A DNA stretch of 64,000 bases from an uncultured delta proteobacterium (lineage in GTDB: Bacteria > Desulfobacterota > Desulfobulbia > Desulfobulbales > Desulfurivibrionaceae): positions 22,976 through 86,975 of the forward strand of contig CAIPYE010000003.1 in NCBI GenBank assembly GCA_903869265.1. The letters are read 5' to 3'. Below, one piece after another: positions 36,147 to 43,868 of this stretch (the stretch's first letter is position 1; the number at the start of each line of letters is the position of its first letter). The translations under genes were made by a program, and so were the position numbers. The notes under the pieces were generated by a model that did not search any database, was not told the origin of the DNA, and saw only the letters and a list, made by a program, of their open reading frames with translations.

Positions 36147-36905
36147 ATGCCGCCCAAAAAACTGCCCCACGAAAAGACTGGATTTTTCCGTCGACTCCGT
36201 TCGCTTTGCCGCCTGGCCTTTCGCTGGTTTCTCTTCTGTATCGCGGGAACCATAGCGATCACCATCCTTTTCCGCTGGGTGCCGGTGCCATGCAGTTCCC
36301 TGATGATCCAGCGGCAGATCGCCGCCCTGTGGCAAACAGACAAGGCGTACCACTTCCGCTACCGCTGGGTGGACATGGAAAAAATTTCCCCTTACGCGCC
36401 TCTTGCGGTGATCGCCTCGGAAGACCAAAAATTTTTCAGTCACATGGGCTTTGATTTTGAGGCCATGGAAAAGGCCTGGGAACACAACCTACATCGAAGG
36501 CGGGTGCATGGAGCAAGCACCATTTCCCAGCAGCTTGCCAAAAACCTCTTTCTCTGGCCGGAAAGAAGCTTTCTCCGCAAGGGGATGGAGGTCTATTTCA
36601 CCGTGCTGCTTGAGGGACTCTGGCCCAAACGACGCATCCTCGAGGTCTATCTCAACATCGTGGAGTTCGGCCCAGGAATCTTCGGAATCGAGGCTGCCAG
36701 CCAGGCCTATTTCCACAAGCCCGCCGCCAGGCTGAATAGCGCGGAATCCGCCATCCTGGCGGCAATCCTGCCCAGCCCCCTGCGCTCAAACGCCGTTCGC
36801 CCCTCCAGCTATATCAGCGAACGGGCCTTGCATATCCAGCAGCAGATGCGGTTCATGGGCGGCCCCCCCTCACTCAAGCCCCTCGCCCCGAATCCTAAGA
36901 AATAG
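36147..36905 (+). CDS. mtgA: Monofunctional biosynthetic peptidoglycan transglycosylase
   Basis: Protein of 252 residues of the GT51 family that polymerises lipid II into glycan strands. A single N-terminal membrane segment (FRWFLFCIAGTIAITILF) precedes the catalytic domain. The motifs are ASEDQKFFSHMGFDFEAMEKAWEHN (catalytic Glu in EDQ), GASTISQQLAKNLFLWPERSFLRKGMEVYFTVLLEGLWPKRRILEVYLNIVEFG. It lacks a transpeptidase domain, as expected for MtgA. Its end overlaps the convergent pseudouridine synthase gene by 11 bases. Confidence 0.95.
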   Translation: MPPKKLPHEKTGFFRRLRSLCRLAFRWFLFCIAGTIAITILFRWVPVPCSSLMIQRQIAALWQTDKAYHFRYRWVDMEKISPYAPLAVIASEDQKFFSHMGFDFEAMEKAWEHNLHRRRVHGASTISQQLAKNLFLWPERSFLRKGMEVYFTVLLEGLWPKRRILEVYLNIVEFGPGIFGIEAASQAYFHKPAARLNSAESAILAAILPSPLRSNAVRPSSYISERALHIQQQMRFMGGPPSLKPLAPNPKK

Positions 36906-37773
36906 CCTTCCCGCCCTGCGCATCGAGGCTGACGCGCACCTCTTTCCGGGTAAAGGGACAGCGGAAGACGAGCCGATGGGCGATAAGCTCCATGCCGGTG
37001 CTGTTTTTGTTCCCGACTCCGTATTTCGGATCGCCGAGAACGGGATGGCCGAGCATGGCAAAGTGGCGGCGGATCTGATGCAGACGTCCGGTCTTGAGGG
37101 TGACTTCGACCACGGAGGTGTCGCTGGCCTGGTCATAGGAGGTAAGGGTATATTGGGTGAGGGCGGGCTTGCCATCCAGGGGCAACTCGATCACCCCCTG
37201 CTCCGGGCTGGGACAACCGAGCACCGTCACCCGGTATTGCTTGTCGATACCGTTGTCCTGCAACAGTTTGGAAAGCTTGGCCGCCGCCGTCTTGCTGTGG
37301 GCCAGGATCATCAGGCCCGTTGCCTCCCGGTCAAGCCGGTGCACGGGCAGGACCGGCCGCTTCAGCCGAAAATGGACCTCGACCTGGCGAACCAGTGAGC
37401 AGTGGTCGCCGTAATCCGTCCCCTGCGCCAACAGCCCGGCGGGTTTCAGCCAGACGCTGTACTGACCGGCATCGTGCAAACACTTGGCCACCGGAGGTTT
37501 CACCGCAAGCAGCCGCGCATCGTAATACAAGTCAAGCACCTCGCCGGAAATGGGCTGCGCGGTTGCCTTGCGCAGCCGTTTCCGCCCGCCCCTTTTGCCG
37601 GTCAGCCAGACCGCCCCCTTGCACATGGCGTCTTTGATCCGGCTCTTGGCAAGCCCGGTGCGGGCTGCCACCAGTTCGCAGGCCGTGCCGACATCCTCGG
37701 GGACAACGGTGATCCGCAGGGTAAATGGTGCCGGAAGATGCGCTGTCTCTGGAGTGCTATCTGAAATGCTCAT
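36895..37773 (-). CDS. RluA-family RNA pseudouridine synthase
   Basis: Protein of about 292 residues. An S4-like N-terminal region (about 15-70; LVAARTGLAKSRIKDAMCKGAVWLTGK) is followed by the catalytic domain with PVHRLDREATGLMILAHSK, where the Asp of HRLDR is the catalytic residue, and TGRLHQIRRHFAMLGHPVLGD. It would isomerise uridines in rRNA or tRNA; the target position cannot be told. The ATG at 37773 is chosen, inside the end of thiL (17-base overlap), since the track extension would overlap thiL by almost 100 bases. Confidence 0.9.
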   Translation of the reverse strand: MSISDSTPETAHLPAPFTLRITVVPEDVGTACELVAARTGLAKSRIKDAMCKGAVWLTGKRGGRKRLRKATAQPISGEVLDLYYDARLLAVKPPVAKCLHDAGQYSVWLKPAGLLAQGTDYGDHCSLVRQVEVHFRLKRPVLPVHRLDREATGLMILAHSKTAAAKLSKLLQDNGIDKQYRVTVLGCPSPEQGVIELPLDGKPALTQYTLTSYDQASDTSVVEVTLKTGRLHQIRRHFAMLGHPVLGDPKYGVGNKNSTGMELIAHRLVFRCPFTRKEVRVSLDAQGGKAIS

Positions 37774-38749
37774 AGCCTCGATAACTGATCTCCCGGCGCT
37801 GGCCCGCCTCTTCAAGAAAAACACCTGGGCCTTCAATAATACACCCCACCGCAAAAAGCTCCCTGCCGGTTTGCTCCCGGATCAGACTGCTTAAGACCGC
37901 AACCTGCTGCTCGCCCACAGTGAAGAGCAACTGATAATCCTCCCCCCCGGAAAGAGCCCAGTCCATGGCCGACTGGCCGCAGATTTTCGCCGCCTTACCC
38001 AGAACCGGGGAAAGGGGGATTTTTTCCGCCGTCACCAAAGCCCCGACCCCGCTCTCGGTACAGATATGGGCAAGATCCGTGGCCAGACCGTCGGAGAGAT
38101 CCTGCATGGCATGCACCAGACCACTTGTTGCCAGCGCTCTGCCTAAAGCCACCTGAGGCACAGGGTTCAGATGGGCGGCAACCAGGGTCTGCCAGCCGGA
38201 ATCATGCGCACGCCCCAACCGACACAAGGCCAAGCCAGCCGCCGCCTCGCCCAAAAAACCGCTGACCAGAACCACATCCCCAACCCGAGCGCCCTTTCTG
38301 GTAATCAGCTCTGCCTCGGCCATCTCCCCAAGCACCGTGACGGAAAGCACGCTCTCATGCCCGCTCTGCACCGTATCCCCGCCGATCAGCACAGCCCCAT
38401 GCTCGGCAAGCACGGCAAGGAAACCGGCCATGAATGCATCCAGCCACTGACTCCCAAAGGCCGGAGTCAACGCCAAAGAAAGCAAGGCGAAACGGGGCAG
38501 ACCGCCCATGGCCGCGATATCGCTGATATTGACCGAAGCCGCCTTCCGGCCCAGCTCAAGGGGAGGGTGCCAAGCCAGATCAAAATGCACCCCTTCCACC
38601 ATGGTATCGGTGGTGACCAGACTGACCCGGTCCGGACCCGTTTTGTACACCGCGCAATCATCGCCGATCCCGATCAGAAGATCGCCTGAACTCCCGACCG
38701 CCTGGCGGATGCGGGCGATAATCTCTCTTTCTCCTCCGGGCCTGGCCAT
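37757..38749 (-). CDS. thiL: Thiamine-monophosphate kinase
   Basis: Protein of about 330 residues that phosphorylates thiamine monophosphate to the active diphosphate cofactor. It has the PurM-type N-terminal motif IGIGDDCAVYKTGPDRVSLVTTDTMVEGVHFDLAWHPPLELGRKAASVNISDIAAMGG, and the C-terminal part MQDLSDGLATDLAHIC and ALSGGEDYQLLFTV. The ATG at 38749 (MARPGGEREI) with AGGA upstream is preferred. The track start at 38866 would read through repeat copy 2, which makes that extension unlikely. It overlaps the pseudouridine synthase gene downstream. Confidence 0.94.
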   Translation of the reverse strand: MARPGGEREIIARIRQAVGSSGDLLIGIGDDCAVYKTGPDRVSLVTTDTMVEGVHFDLAWHPPLELGRKAASVNISDIAAMGGLPRFALLSLALTPAFGSQWLDAFMAGFLAVLAEHGAVLIGGDTVQSGHESVLSVTVLGEMAEAELITRKGARVGDVVLVSGFLGEAAAGLALCRLGRAHDSGWQTLVAAHLNPVPQVALGRALATSGLVHAMQDLSDGLATDLAHICTESGVGALVTAEKIPLSPVLGKAAKICGQSAMDWALSGGEDYQLLFTVGEQQVAVLSSLIREQTGRELFAVGCIIEGPGVFLEEAGQRREISYRGYEHFR

Positions 38750-38771
38750 GCGCATCCTCATTTTTTCGTCA

Positions 38772-38892
38772 AGCCGTTGTACCAAAACATATCTCGTCTG
38801 ATTGGTCAAAACGGCATAAAGAGCCGTAGCAGTGCAAGCGGCGATGAAATGATCAAGAAAATACAAATAATTCGCAACGGCTCTTAAGTTTT
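38772..38892. repeat. Palindromic repeat copy 2 (AGGAGCCGTAACG family)
   Basis: AAGCCGTTGT...AACGGCATAAAGAGCCGTAGC ... GCAACGGCTCTTAAG. The pair AAGAGCCGT/ACGGCTCTT is exact over 9 bases. The stretch GATGAAATGATCAAGAAA matches copy 4 (CGAAATGAACAAGAAA). It lies in the thiL promoter region. Confidence 0.65.
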
Positions 38893-38941
38893 TCTAAAAC
38901 TATCCCGATCTGTTAGCCAAAGACCAACGAGGAACCAAATC

Positions 38942-39115
38942 ATGCAAGTGATCTGCTGCGTCTGTCACAAAACAAAGAATCACAAGGGCTGGACAAAACA
39001 GGCTGCCAGATCAGGGGCACAGCTCTCGCACGGCTATTGCCCCCAGTGTTACCGGGTGATGATGGAGATGGTCGAAAACTTTTTTGTCATGAACGACTGC
39101 CGCAAGAGCGCCTGA
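38942..39115 (+). CDS. Small zinc-ribbon-like protein, 57 residues
   Basis: Below the ORF-track cutoff. ATG 38942 encodes MQVICCVCHKTKNHKGWTKQ... with a second cysteine pair in SHGYCPQCYRVMMEMVE. The pattern C-x2-C ... SHGxCPxC resembles the zinc-binding motif attached to many PAS, receiver and diguanylate cyclase proteins (CSxCKKIRD...W...SHGICPxC), here standing alone. The upstream GAGGAACCAAATC gives a weak to fair ribosome site. Function unknown; it could be a small signalling adaptor. Its neighbours are thiL (divergent) and an unknown gene (convergent). Confidence 0.68.
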   Translation: MQVICCVCHKTKNHKGWTKQAARSGAQLSHGYCPQCYRVMMEMVENFFVMNDCRKSA

Positions 39116-39131
39116 CCCGCCCAGCGCCTTC

Positions 39132-39503
39132 CTACTTGATTACCTTGAGATGCGGCCCTTTCTTTTTTCCAGGGCCGATCTGTGCGCCAATTTTCTCCTG
39201 CGCCGATTCTCCGCCCCCGCCGAAATAAATGGCCTTGATAAACCGCTCCTCGCCACCCATGGTGAATAGTTCCTGACCGGTGAACTGCGGCGTCCGCAAC
39301 GTCCAAGCGACCTTTTGCGGAGGGATGGTCAACAACTGCAAGCTCACCTGCCACCATTCCTCTTTTTTGCCATAATCCCGCTCGACCCCGGTGACCAGGG
39401 CATACATAATCCGTTCGGCCACGATCAGGACAATATCCCCGACTTGGGTGGTCTCTTTGAAAACAAAGATATTTTTCAGGTCATTCACAATTTTTTCTAT
39501 CAT
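39132..39503 (-). CDS. Hypothetical protein, 123 residues
   Basis: I do not recognise this family. The protein begins MIEKIVNDLKNIFVFKETTQVGDIVLIVAERIMYALVTGVERDYGKKEEWWQVSLQLL, has alternating strands suggestive of a small beta-barrel, an aromatic-rich middle (WWQVSLQLLTIPPQKVAWTLRTPQF) and a lysine-rich C-terminus (GPGKKKGPHLKVIK). There is no signal peptide or membrane segment. Codon use looks like that of the neighbours. It is monocistronic and convergent with the small zinc-ribbon gene. Confidence 0.65.
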   Translation of the reverse strand: MIEKIVNDLKNIFVFKETTQVGDIVLIVAERIMYALVTGVERDYGKKEEWWQVSLQLLTIPPQKVAWTLRTPQFTGQELFTMGGEERFIKAIYFGGGGESAQEKIGAQIGPGKKKGPHLKVIK

Positions 39504-39653
39504 GGAAAGATCTCACAAAGAGGGAACGAGAACACAGGGCCTTCACAAAAAAGCAAGATACCCAATCAGGAAAATTCTTTCAACCAAAGCCCCATTCAAG
39601 CATGGTACCACGGATCACCACGCTTTCCTGTTGTTCTTTTGGCCCTTTTTTTA
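39504..39653. other. Upstream region of the hypothetical gene
   Basis: No gene is evident here. It forms the left part of a 413-base gap that also contains repeat copy 3 and the sigma-factor promoter. Confidence 0.3.
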
Positions 39654-39775
39654 TTTAGGAGCGGTAGCAGTGTTAACGGCGACGGAATAACCATTATTTT
39701 TTCAGCCATTCCGTCGCCGTTAACACTGCTACCGCTCCTTATGCCGTTATCACTGCTGCCGTTCTTGCCATTTAA
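39654..39775. repeat. Palindromic repeat copy 3 with a perfect 32-bp stem
   Basis: AGGAGCGGTAGCAGTGTTAACGGCGACGGAAT (39657-39688) is exactly complementary to 39708-39739 around a 19-base loop. The flank TTATGCCGTTATCACTGCTGCCGTTCTTGCC matches the flank of copy 1. It is the most symmetrical member of the family. Confidence 0.8.
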
Positions 39776-39839
39776 ATGATATGATTATTTTGTTACAATG
39801 GCTTAATCTTGTTACGATGCACCTTCGTCCACTTTGTTG

Positions 39840-39864
39840 GGAACTTTTCCTCCGGTGGCTTGTC
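39840..39864 (+). promoter_or_regulatory. ECF-sigma-type promoter before the sigma factor gene
   Basis: GGAAC, 17 bases, GTC lies 53 bases before the chosen start codon. GGAAC/GTC is the usual -35/-10 style of RpoE-type sigma factors, and the same elements with the same spacing recur at 41321-41345. This suggests autoregulation. Confidence 0.55.
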
Positions 39865-39916
39865 TTATTAACATACAGGAAAATTGTCCCTGGTCCATTG
39901 GGGCAAGCGGATCACG

Positions 39917-40477
39917 ATGCCATATCACGAAGCACCCGAACTTGTCCGCGCCTTTCGCCAGGGGGACCATCAGGCCTTTAACCGGCTGGTTACGCTCTAC
40001 CAGAGAAAGATTTACAATCTGGCCCTTGGCTATGTAAAGCAGGAAGATGAGGCCAAGGATCTCGCCCAGGATATCTTTGTCACCGTGTACCGGCAGATAG
40101 ACAAGCTTAAGGACGAAAGCAAATTCGGGGCCTGGCTCTATCAACTGGCCTTGAATCACTGCCGGAACCGTTATCAGAGACTACGACGCCGGGGATTTTT
40201 CAGCAACCAGTCCCTTGACGACCCGGAGACAGGCCTGAACCTAAGTTCCGGCGCCACCCCGGAAAAGGATTATGAACGGCAGAACACTGCGCGCTTGGTG
40301 AGGGAAGCCATTGCCTCCCTGACGCCAGCGGAAAAGGAGGTCATTCTTCTCCGCGATCTCCAGGAGCTGTCGTACGAAGAAATCAGTGATATCCTTGATC
40401 TGCCCATGGGCACGGTCAAGTCAAAGTTGAACCGGGCCCGACTGGCCCTGAAAAACCGCCTAAAACATTTTCTGTAA
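39917..40477 (+). CDS. rpoE: ECF RNA polymerase sigma factor (RpoE type)
   Basis: Protein of about 186 residues. Sigma region 2 is at the N-terminus (AFNRLVTLYQRKIYNLALGYVKQEDEAKDLAQDIFVTVYRQIDKLKDESKFGAWLYQLALNHCRNRY). Region 4 is at the C-terminus (LTPAEKEVILLRDLQELSYEEISDILDLPMGTVKSKLNRARLALK). Region 3 is absent, as in ECF sigma factors. The ATG at 39917 is chosen; an upstream TTG adds 11 residues. The next gene, 10 bases later, is a zinc-finger anti-sigma factor, and HtrA follows, so a role in envelope stress is likely by analogy with RpoE. The exact signal is not known. Confidence 0.9.
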   Translation: MPYHEAPELVRAFRQGDHQAFNRLVTLYQRKIYNLALGYVKQEDEAKDLAQDIFVTVYRQIDKLKDESKFGAWLYQLALNHCRNRYQRLRRRGFFSNQSLDDPETGLNLSSGATPEKDYERQNTARLVREAIASLTPAEKEVILLRDLQELSYEEISDILDLPMGTVKSKLNRARLALKNRLKHFL

Positions 40478-40487
40478 ACGGTCTGCC

Positions 40488-41303
40488 ATGCAATGCACTG
40501 AAAGCCAAACGCTGTTCACCGATTTCGCCGACAACACCCTTGGCCGCGAGGAGCTGCACGCCCTGACCGACCATCTTCTCGGCTGCCCGGCCTGCGCCCT
40601 GGAATGGAGGGAATTCCAGCAAACCCTCAGCTTGGTGCATAGTCTTGAGTCACAGCCCCCCCCGGCCGATCTGCTGCCCGGCATCCATCTCAAGCTGGCA
40701 CAAAGGGGGATGTTCGACCGGGTATGGGCTCTTGTAGAAGCCCTGAACTTTTCCCTGTCAATCCCCGCCGCCGCGGCCATATTCACCATCGCCATGCTGG
40801 CCGGGTTTTTACTGAAAACCGCCCCCCAGGAGCCGCCCGGGGTCTTACCCTCAGCCCCTCCTCCTTCCCAGATCAGCGCTTTACGCCTTGGCGAGGTGCC
40901 CACGCCCAAACGGCAGCCCATTGCCCCCAGCGCCATGTTTGCCGTCTCCCATAATGGAGGGCGACAAAACGAAAACCTGGAGCCGCTTGCCCAAACAGTC
41001 CTGGCAACCCACCCGACCATGGACAATGAGGCCCACCGTTTGTTGTCCCCGGATATGCACGTGCTCATCGCGGATACCGACCACGACAGCCAGATCGCGC
41101 TCTTTCAGGAAATGCTGCACCGAAACTGGCAGATCCACCGCATGACCTCCAATTTGTACCTTGTCCATCTCCCCCAGACCGGATTGGAAGATTTCCATGA
41201 ACTCATTGGCCAACATCATTTTGCCCTGATGCCGGCTGCTGCTGCCCAAGCACGATTCGGCAGCAGCAAGAAGGTCTTGACCGCAGCCATCTACTTTCAA
41301 TAA
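40488..41303 (+). CDS. Zinc-finger (zf-HC2) anti-sigma factor, membrane-anchored
   Basis: Protein of 271 residues. The N-terminus CTESQTLFTDFADNTLGREELHALTDHLLGCPACALEWREFQ has the H-x3-C-x2-C pattern of anti-sigma zinc fingers. A membrane segment follows (LSIPAAAAIFTIAMLAGFLL, about 87-106). The periplasmic part (about 110-271) is unlike RseA, with VLIADTDHDSQIALFQEMLHRNWQIHRM. It would hold the upstream sigma factor inactive at the membrane until proteolysis. Its position directly after the sigma gene supports this. Confidence 0.85.
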   Translation: MQCTESQTLFTDFADNTLGREELHALTDHLLGCPACALEWREFQQTLSLVHSLESQPPPADLLPGIHLKLAQRGMFDRVWALVEALNFSLSIPAAAAIFTIAMLAGFLLKTAPQEPPGVLPSAPPPSQISALRLGEVPTPKRQPIAPSAMFAVSHNGGRQNENLEPLAQTVLATHPTMDNEAHRLLSPDMHVLIADTDHDSQIALFQEMLHRNWQIHRMTSNLYLVHLPQTGLEDFHELIGQHHFALMPAAAAQARFGSSKKVLTAAIYFQ

Positions 41304-41320
41304 AGATACTTCTTTTTTCT

Positions 41321-41345
41321 GGAACCTTTACCCGACAGACCGTGT
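41321..41345 (+). promoter_or_regulatory. ECF-sigma-type promoter upstream of the candidate small RNA
   Basis: GGAAC, 17 bases, GTC: the same elements and spacing as the promoter at 39840-39864. It is 18 bases after the anti-sigma stop codon. A strong terminator lies only about 75 bases downstream, so the transcript may be short. Confidence 0.5.
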
Positions 41346-41352
41346 CATAATA

Positions 41353-41462
41353 ATTATGATGCGCATCATCAAAAGCATCTCTTCTTCCTTTCCCTTCTTC
41401 CCCAGAAGGGCTCTCTCCTGGGACCGCAGAGCCGCCCCGCTCCTGCGGTCCCGCTTTTTTTT
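41353..41462 (+). ncRNA. Candidate ECF-sigma-dependent small RNA
   Basis: Bounded by the GGAAC-N17-GTC promoter and a strong intrinsic terminator, giving a transcript of about 110 bases. The 5' part holds a C/U-rich single-stranded stretch (CTTCTTCCTTTCCCTTCTTCC) that could pair with ribosome binding sites. The 3' end is a GC stem and T8, typical of Hfq-dependent small RNAs. RpoE controls such RNAs in enterobacteria. The alternative is that the terminator simply ends the sigma/anti-sigma operon. A 43-codon ORF overlaps but lacks a ribosome site. Confidence 0.4.
41420..41462 (+). terminator. Intrinsic terminator between the anti-sigma gene and htrA
   Basis: GGGACCGCAG and CTGCGGTCCC form a 10-bp GC-rich stem with a 13-base loop, followed by GC and eight T. 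It is 117 bases after the anti-sigma stop and 134 bases before the htrA start. Confidence 0.88.
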
Positions 41463-41595
41463 AGCGAGGTCAACAACGCACCGGGCTTGACATCCGAAAA
41501 AAGAGATATACACAATAAACAAAGACATGCGAGAGTATCAGCGCCGTCTCTTCATCACATTGTTACATTGCCCAACCCCATTTAAGGAGTACACA

Positions 41596-43038
41596 ATGAT
41601 TGCCCCCCTACTAACCCGTCGCCGCCCTGTTTCAGCCTTTCTGACCTTGCTGCTCATAGGCCTTTTCCTTGCAACAATGCCCGGAATAGGCAAGGCCGCA
41701 AGTAGCCCTCCGGAAACCTTTGCCGACCTGGCGGAAAAACTCAGCCCCACCGTGGTCAATATCTATACCACCCAGACGGTCAAGGCCTCCCGCTCGTTCC
41801 ATGACATGTTCAATGACCAGGATATCCCCGAACCCTTCCGTCACTTCTTCGGCCCCTCCCCCTTTGGCCAGGAGCAGCCCCAACAGGACCAAAAACGAAC
41901 CAGCCTCGGCTCAGGGGTGATCATCTCCAAGGATGGCTACATTGTCACCAATAACCATGTGGTGGAAAACGCCGACACCATCAATGTGCGTCTGACCAAT
42001 TTCGAAGAATACGATGCAAAGGTAATCGGTCGCGACCCAAAATCAGACCTCGCCCTACTCAAGATCGCGCCCAAAAACGGGTTGCCGGTGACAGCCTTCG
42101 GGGATTCGGAAAAATTGCGGGTGGGCGACTGGGTCATGGCCATCGGCAACCCCTTTGGCTTTGAACAGACCGTAACGGCCGGAATTGTCAGCGGCAAGGG
42201 CCGCTCCCTGGGCAGCGGTCCCTATGAAAACTTCATACAAACCGACGCATCCATCAATCCCGGCAATTCCGGCGGCCCCCTGTTCAATCTCAAGGGCGAG
42301 ATGATCGGGATCAACACCGCCATTTACAGCCGCAGCGGCGGCAACATTGGCATCGGCTTCGCCATCCCAGCCAACATGGCAAAAAATGTTGTCAGCCAGC
42401 TCAAGGAACACGGCGCGGTGGTGCGCGGCTGGCTTGGAGTGATGATTCAACCCGTCACCCCGGAGCTAGCGGCGCAGTTCAAGATGGAGCGGCCCATCGG
42501 CGCCCTGGTGGGTGAGGTCACCCCCGGCAGTCCTGCGGACAAGGCCGGCGTCAAGCCCGGCGATGTCATTGTCGAGTTCAACGGCAAGGAAATCTCCCAG
42601 GTGAGCACGCTGCCCAATCTGGTGGCGGATACCCCAGTGGGAAGCAAGGCGGAAGTTACCCTCTTCCGCAAAGGCGCGCTGAAAAAGCTCCCCATTATCA
42701 TTGCCAAGCTCAACGAGGAACAGGTCGCTTCAGCTGAGTCGACCGACGCCCTCAGCAAAAACCTAGGCCTGGGGGTGCAGGATCTTACCCCTGAGCTTGC
42801 TGCGGCCCTGGGCATTACCGACAAACACGGCGTGCTGGTTACCGGGGTTGAACCTAACTCCCCCGTGGCATACGCCGGTCTGCGCAAAGGAGACCTCATA
42901 CTTGAGGTAAACCAGAAGCCCGTGCGGGATGTAAAAGCTTTCCTCAACGAGACCAAAGGATTAAAGTCAAAATCAACGGTTTCATTTTTCGTCAAACGCG
43001 ATGGGCGCACCCGCTTTGTCGGAATAAAACTCAAATAA
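41596..43038 (+). CDS. htrA: Do-family periplasmic serine protease (HtrA/DegP)
   Basis: Protein of 480 residues, starting at ATG 41596 behind AAGGAG; the ORF track adds 23 residues. It has a signal peptide (FLTLLLIGLFLATMPGIGKA), then the trypsin-like domain with His in IVTNNHVVENA, Asp in GRDPKSDLALLKI and Ser in INPGNSGGPLFNLKGE. Two PDZ domains follow (about 270-360 and 385-475). It degrades or refolds damaged envelope proteins. Its position after the sigma/anti-sigma pair fits an envelope-stress role. The intervening terminator suggests its own promoter; TTGACA at 41487 is a partial candidate. Confidence 0.95.
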   Translation: MIAPLLTRRRPVSAFLTLLLIGLFLATMPGIGKAASSPPETFADLAEKLSPTVVNIYTTQTVKASRSFHDMFNDQDIPEPFRHFFGPSPFGQEQPQQDQKRTSLGSGVIISKDGYIVTNNHVVENADTINVRLTNFEEYDAKVIGRDPKSDLALLKIAPKNGLPVTAFGDSEKLRVGDWVMAIGNPFGFEQTVTAGIVSGKGRSLGSGPYENFIQTDASINPGNSGGPLFNLKGEMIGINTAIYSRSGGNIGIGFAIPANMAKNVVSQLKEHGAVVRGWLGVMIQPVTPELAAQFKMERPIGALVGEVTPGSPADKAGVKPGDVIVEFNGKEISQVSTLPNLVADTPVGSKAEVTLFRKGALKKLPIIIAKLNEEQVASAESTDALSKNLGLGVQDLTPELAAALGITDKHGVLVTGVEPNSPVAYAGLRKGDLILEVNQKPVRDVKAFLNETKGLKSKSTVSFFVKRDGRTRFVGIKLK

Positions 43039-43070
43039 TCACGACCAAGTACCCTACACAAGGAAAGAAG

Positions 43071-43829
43071 ATGAAAAAATTACATGGTTTCGGAAAACGT
43101 CTGGGCTGCCTTACCGCCCTGCTGAGCATGTTCGGCTTGGCCACTGGCTGCACCTATCAGGACCGGGTCGCCCCGCTCAACCTGCCGGACGCCAAGAATG
43201 GCGGCATCGTGGTGGGCGATGGCGTCAAGATTTCCGCCCTGGCTTTTAGCAACGATGAGGCGGCCAAACAGGCCTTCGGCTTTGGCGCACGCGATGCCGG
43301 CCTGATGCCCGTGCAGCTCACCCTGCAAAACGACGGCCAGGAAAAGGTAAAGATCAATCCCGAGCAGACCTTTCTCATCGATAACAACAACAGAGCCTGG
43401 CCGATTCTCTCCCTGGAAAAAACCTACCAGCGGACCTCAGGGCATGTGGATCTTGGGGAAACAGCCAAAGGCGCTGGAAAACCGGCTCTGCTCATGGGCG
43501 CGGCCGGAGCGCTGGCCGGGCTGGCCGTAGGGGTGGTCACCGGCAAGAATGTTGGGGAGGCCATGGGAACCGGCGCTGTACTTGGCGCGGCGGGTGGAGC
43601 GATTGTCGGAGGAGCCAAGAGCTACAGCGAAAGCGGAGAAAAAATCAAGGATGACCTTGCCTCCAAAAGTCTGCGGAACCAAACTATCCTGCCGCACCAG
43701 ATCGCCTACGGCGTCCTTTTCTTCCCGGGGATGCCGGGGGAGGAAGCAGACGGGGTGAAAGAGCTGCGGCTCTCCGTGACCATCGGCAACTCACCGCAGG
43801 TGGTCGTTCTCTATCCTGCGCTCAGGTAA
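43071..43829 (+). CDS. Lipoprotein with glycine-zipper segment, unknown function
   Basis: Protein of 252 residues. It has a signal peptide and lipobox (LFGLATGC; LATGC with Cys at about 27), so it is probably a lipoprotein. Residues 70-125 form a beta domain of unknown type (MPVQLTLQNDGQEKVKINPEQTFLIDNNNRAWPIL). A glycine-rich hydrophobic stretch (LLMGAAGALAGLAVGVVTGKNVGEAMGTGAVLGAAGGAIVGG) resembles glycine-zipper membrane insertions. It is 32 bases after htrA with GGAAAG as ribosome site, and may belong to the same envelope-stress transcription unit. Confidence 0.75.
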   Translation: MKKLHGFGKRLGCLTALLSMFGLATGCTYQDRVAPLNLPDAKNGGIVVGDGVKISALAFSNDEAAKQAFGFGARDAGLMPVQLTLQNDGQEKVKINPEQTFLIDNNNRAWPILSLEKTYQRTSGHVDLGETAKGAGKPALLMGAAGALAGLAVGVVTGKNVGEAMGTGAVLGAAGGAIVGGAKSYSESGEKIKDDLASKSLRNQTILPHQIAYGVLFFPGMPGEEADGVKELRLSVTIGNSPQVVVLYPALR

Positions 43830-43835
43830 TTGAAT

Positions 43836-43868
43836 TGCCGCTGACAGCTATCAGCTATCAGCGGTCAG
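43836..43868. repeat. Short AGCTATCAGCT-type repeat
   Basis: GCTGACAGCTATCAGCTATCAGCGGTCAGC overlaps the 3' end of trpF. It is related to the stretch at 13026-13062. Confidence 0.4.

Noticed and set aside
41356-41489. 43-codon ORF over the candidate small RNA
   Set aside because: It lacks a ribosome site and reads through the terminator stem; treated as non-coding, though a small peptide cannot be excluded.
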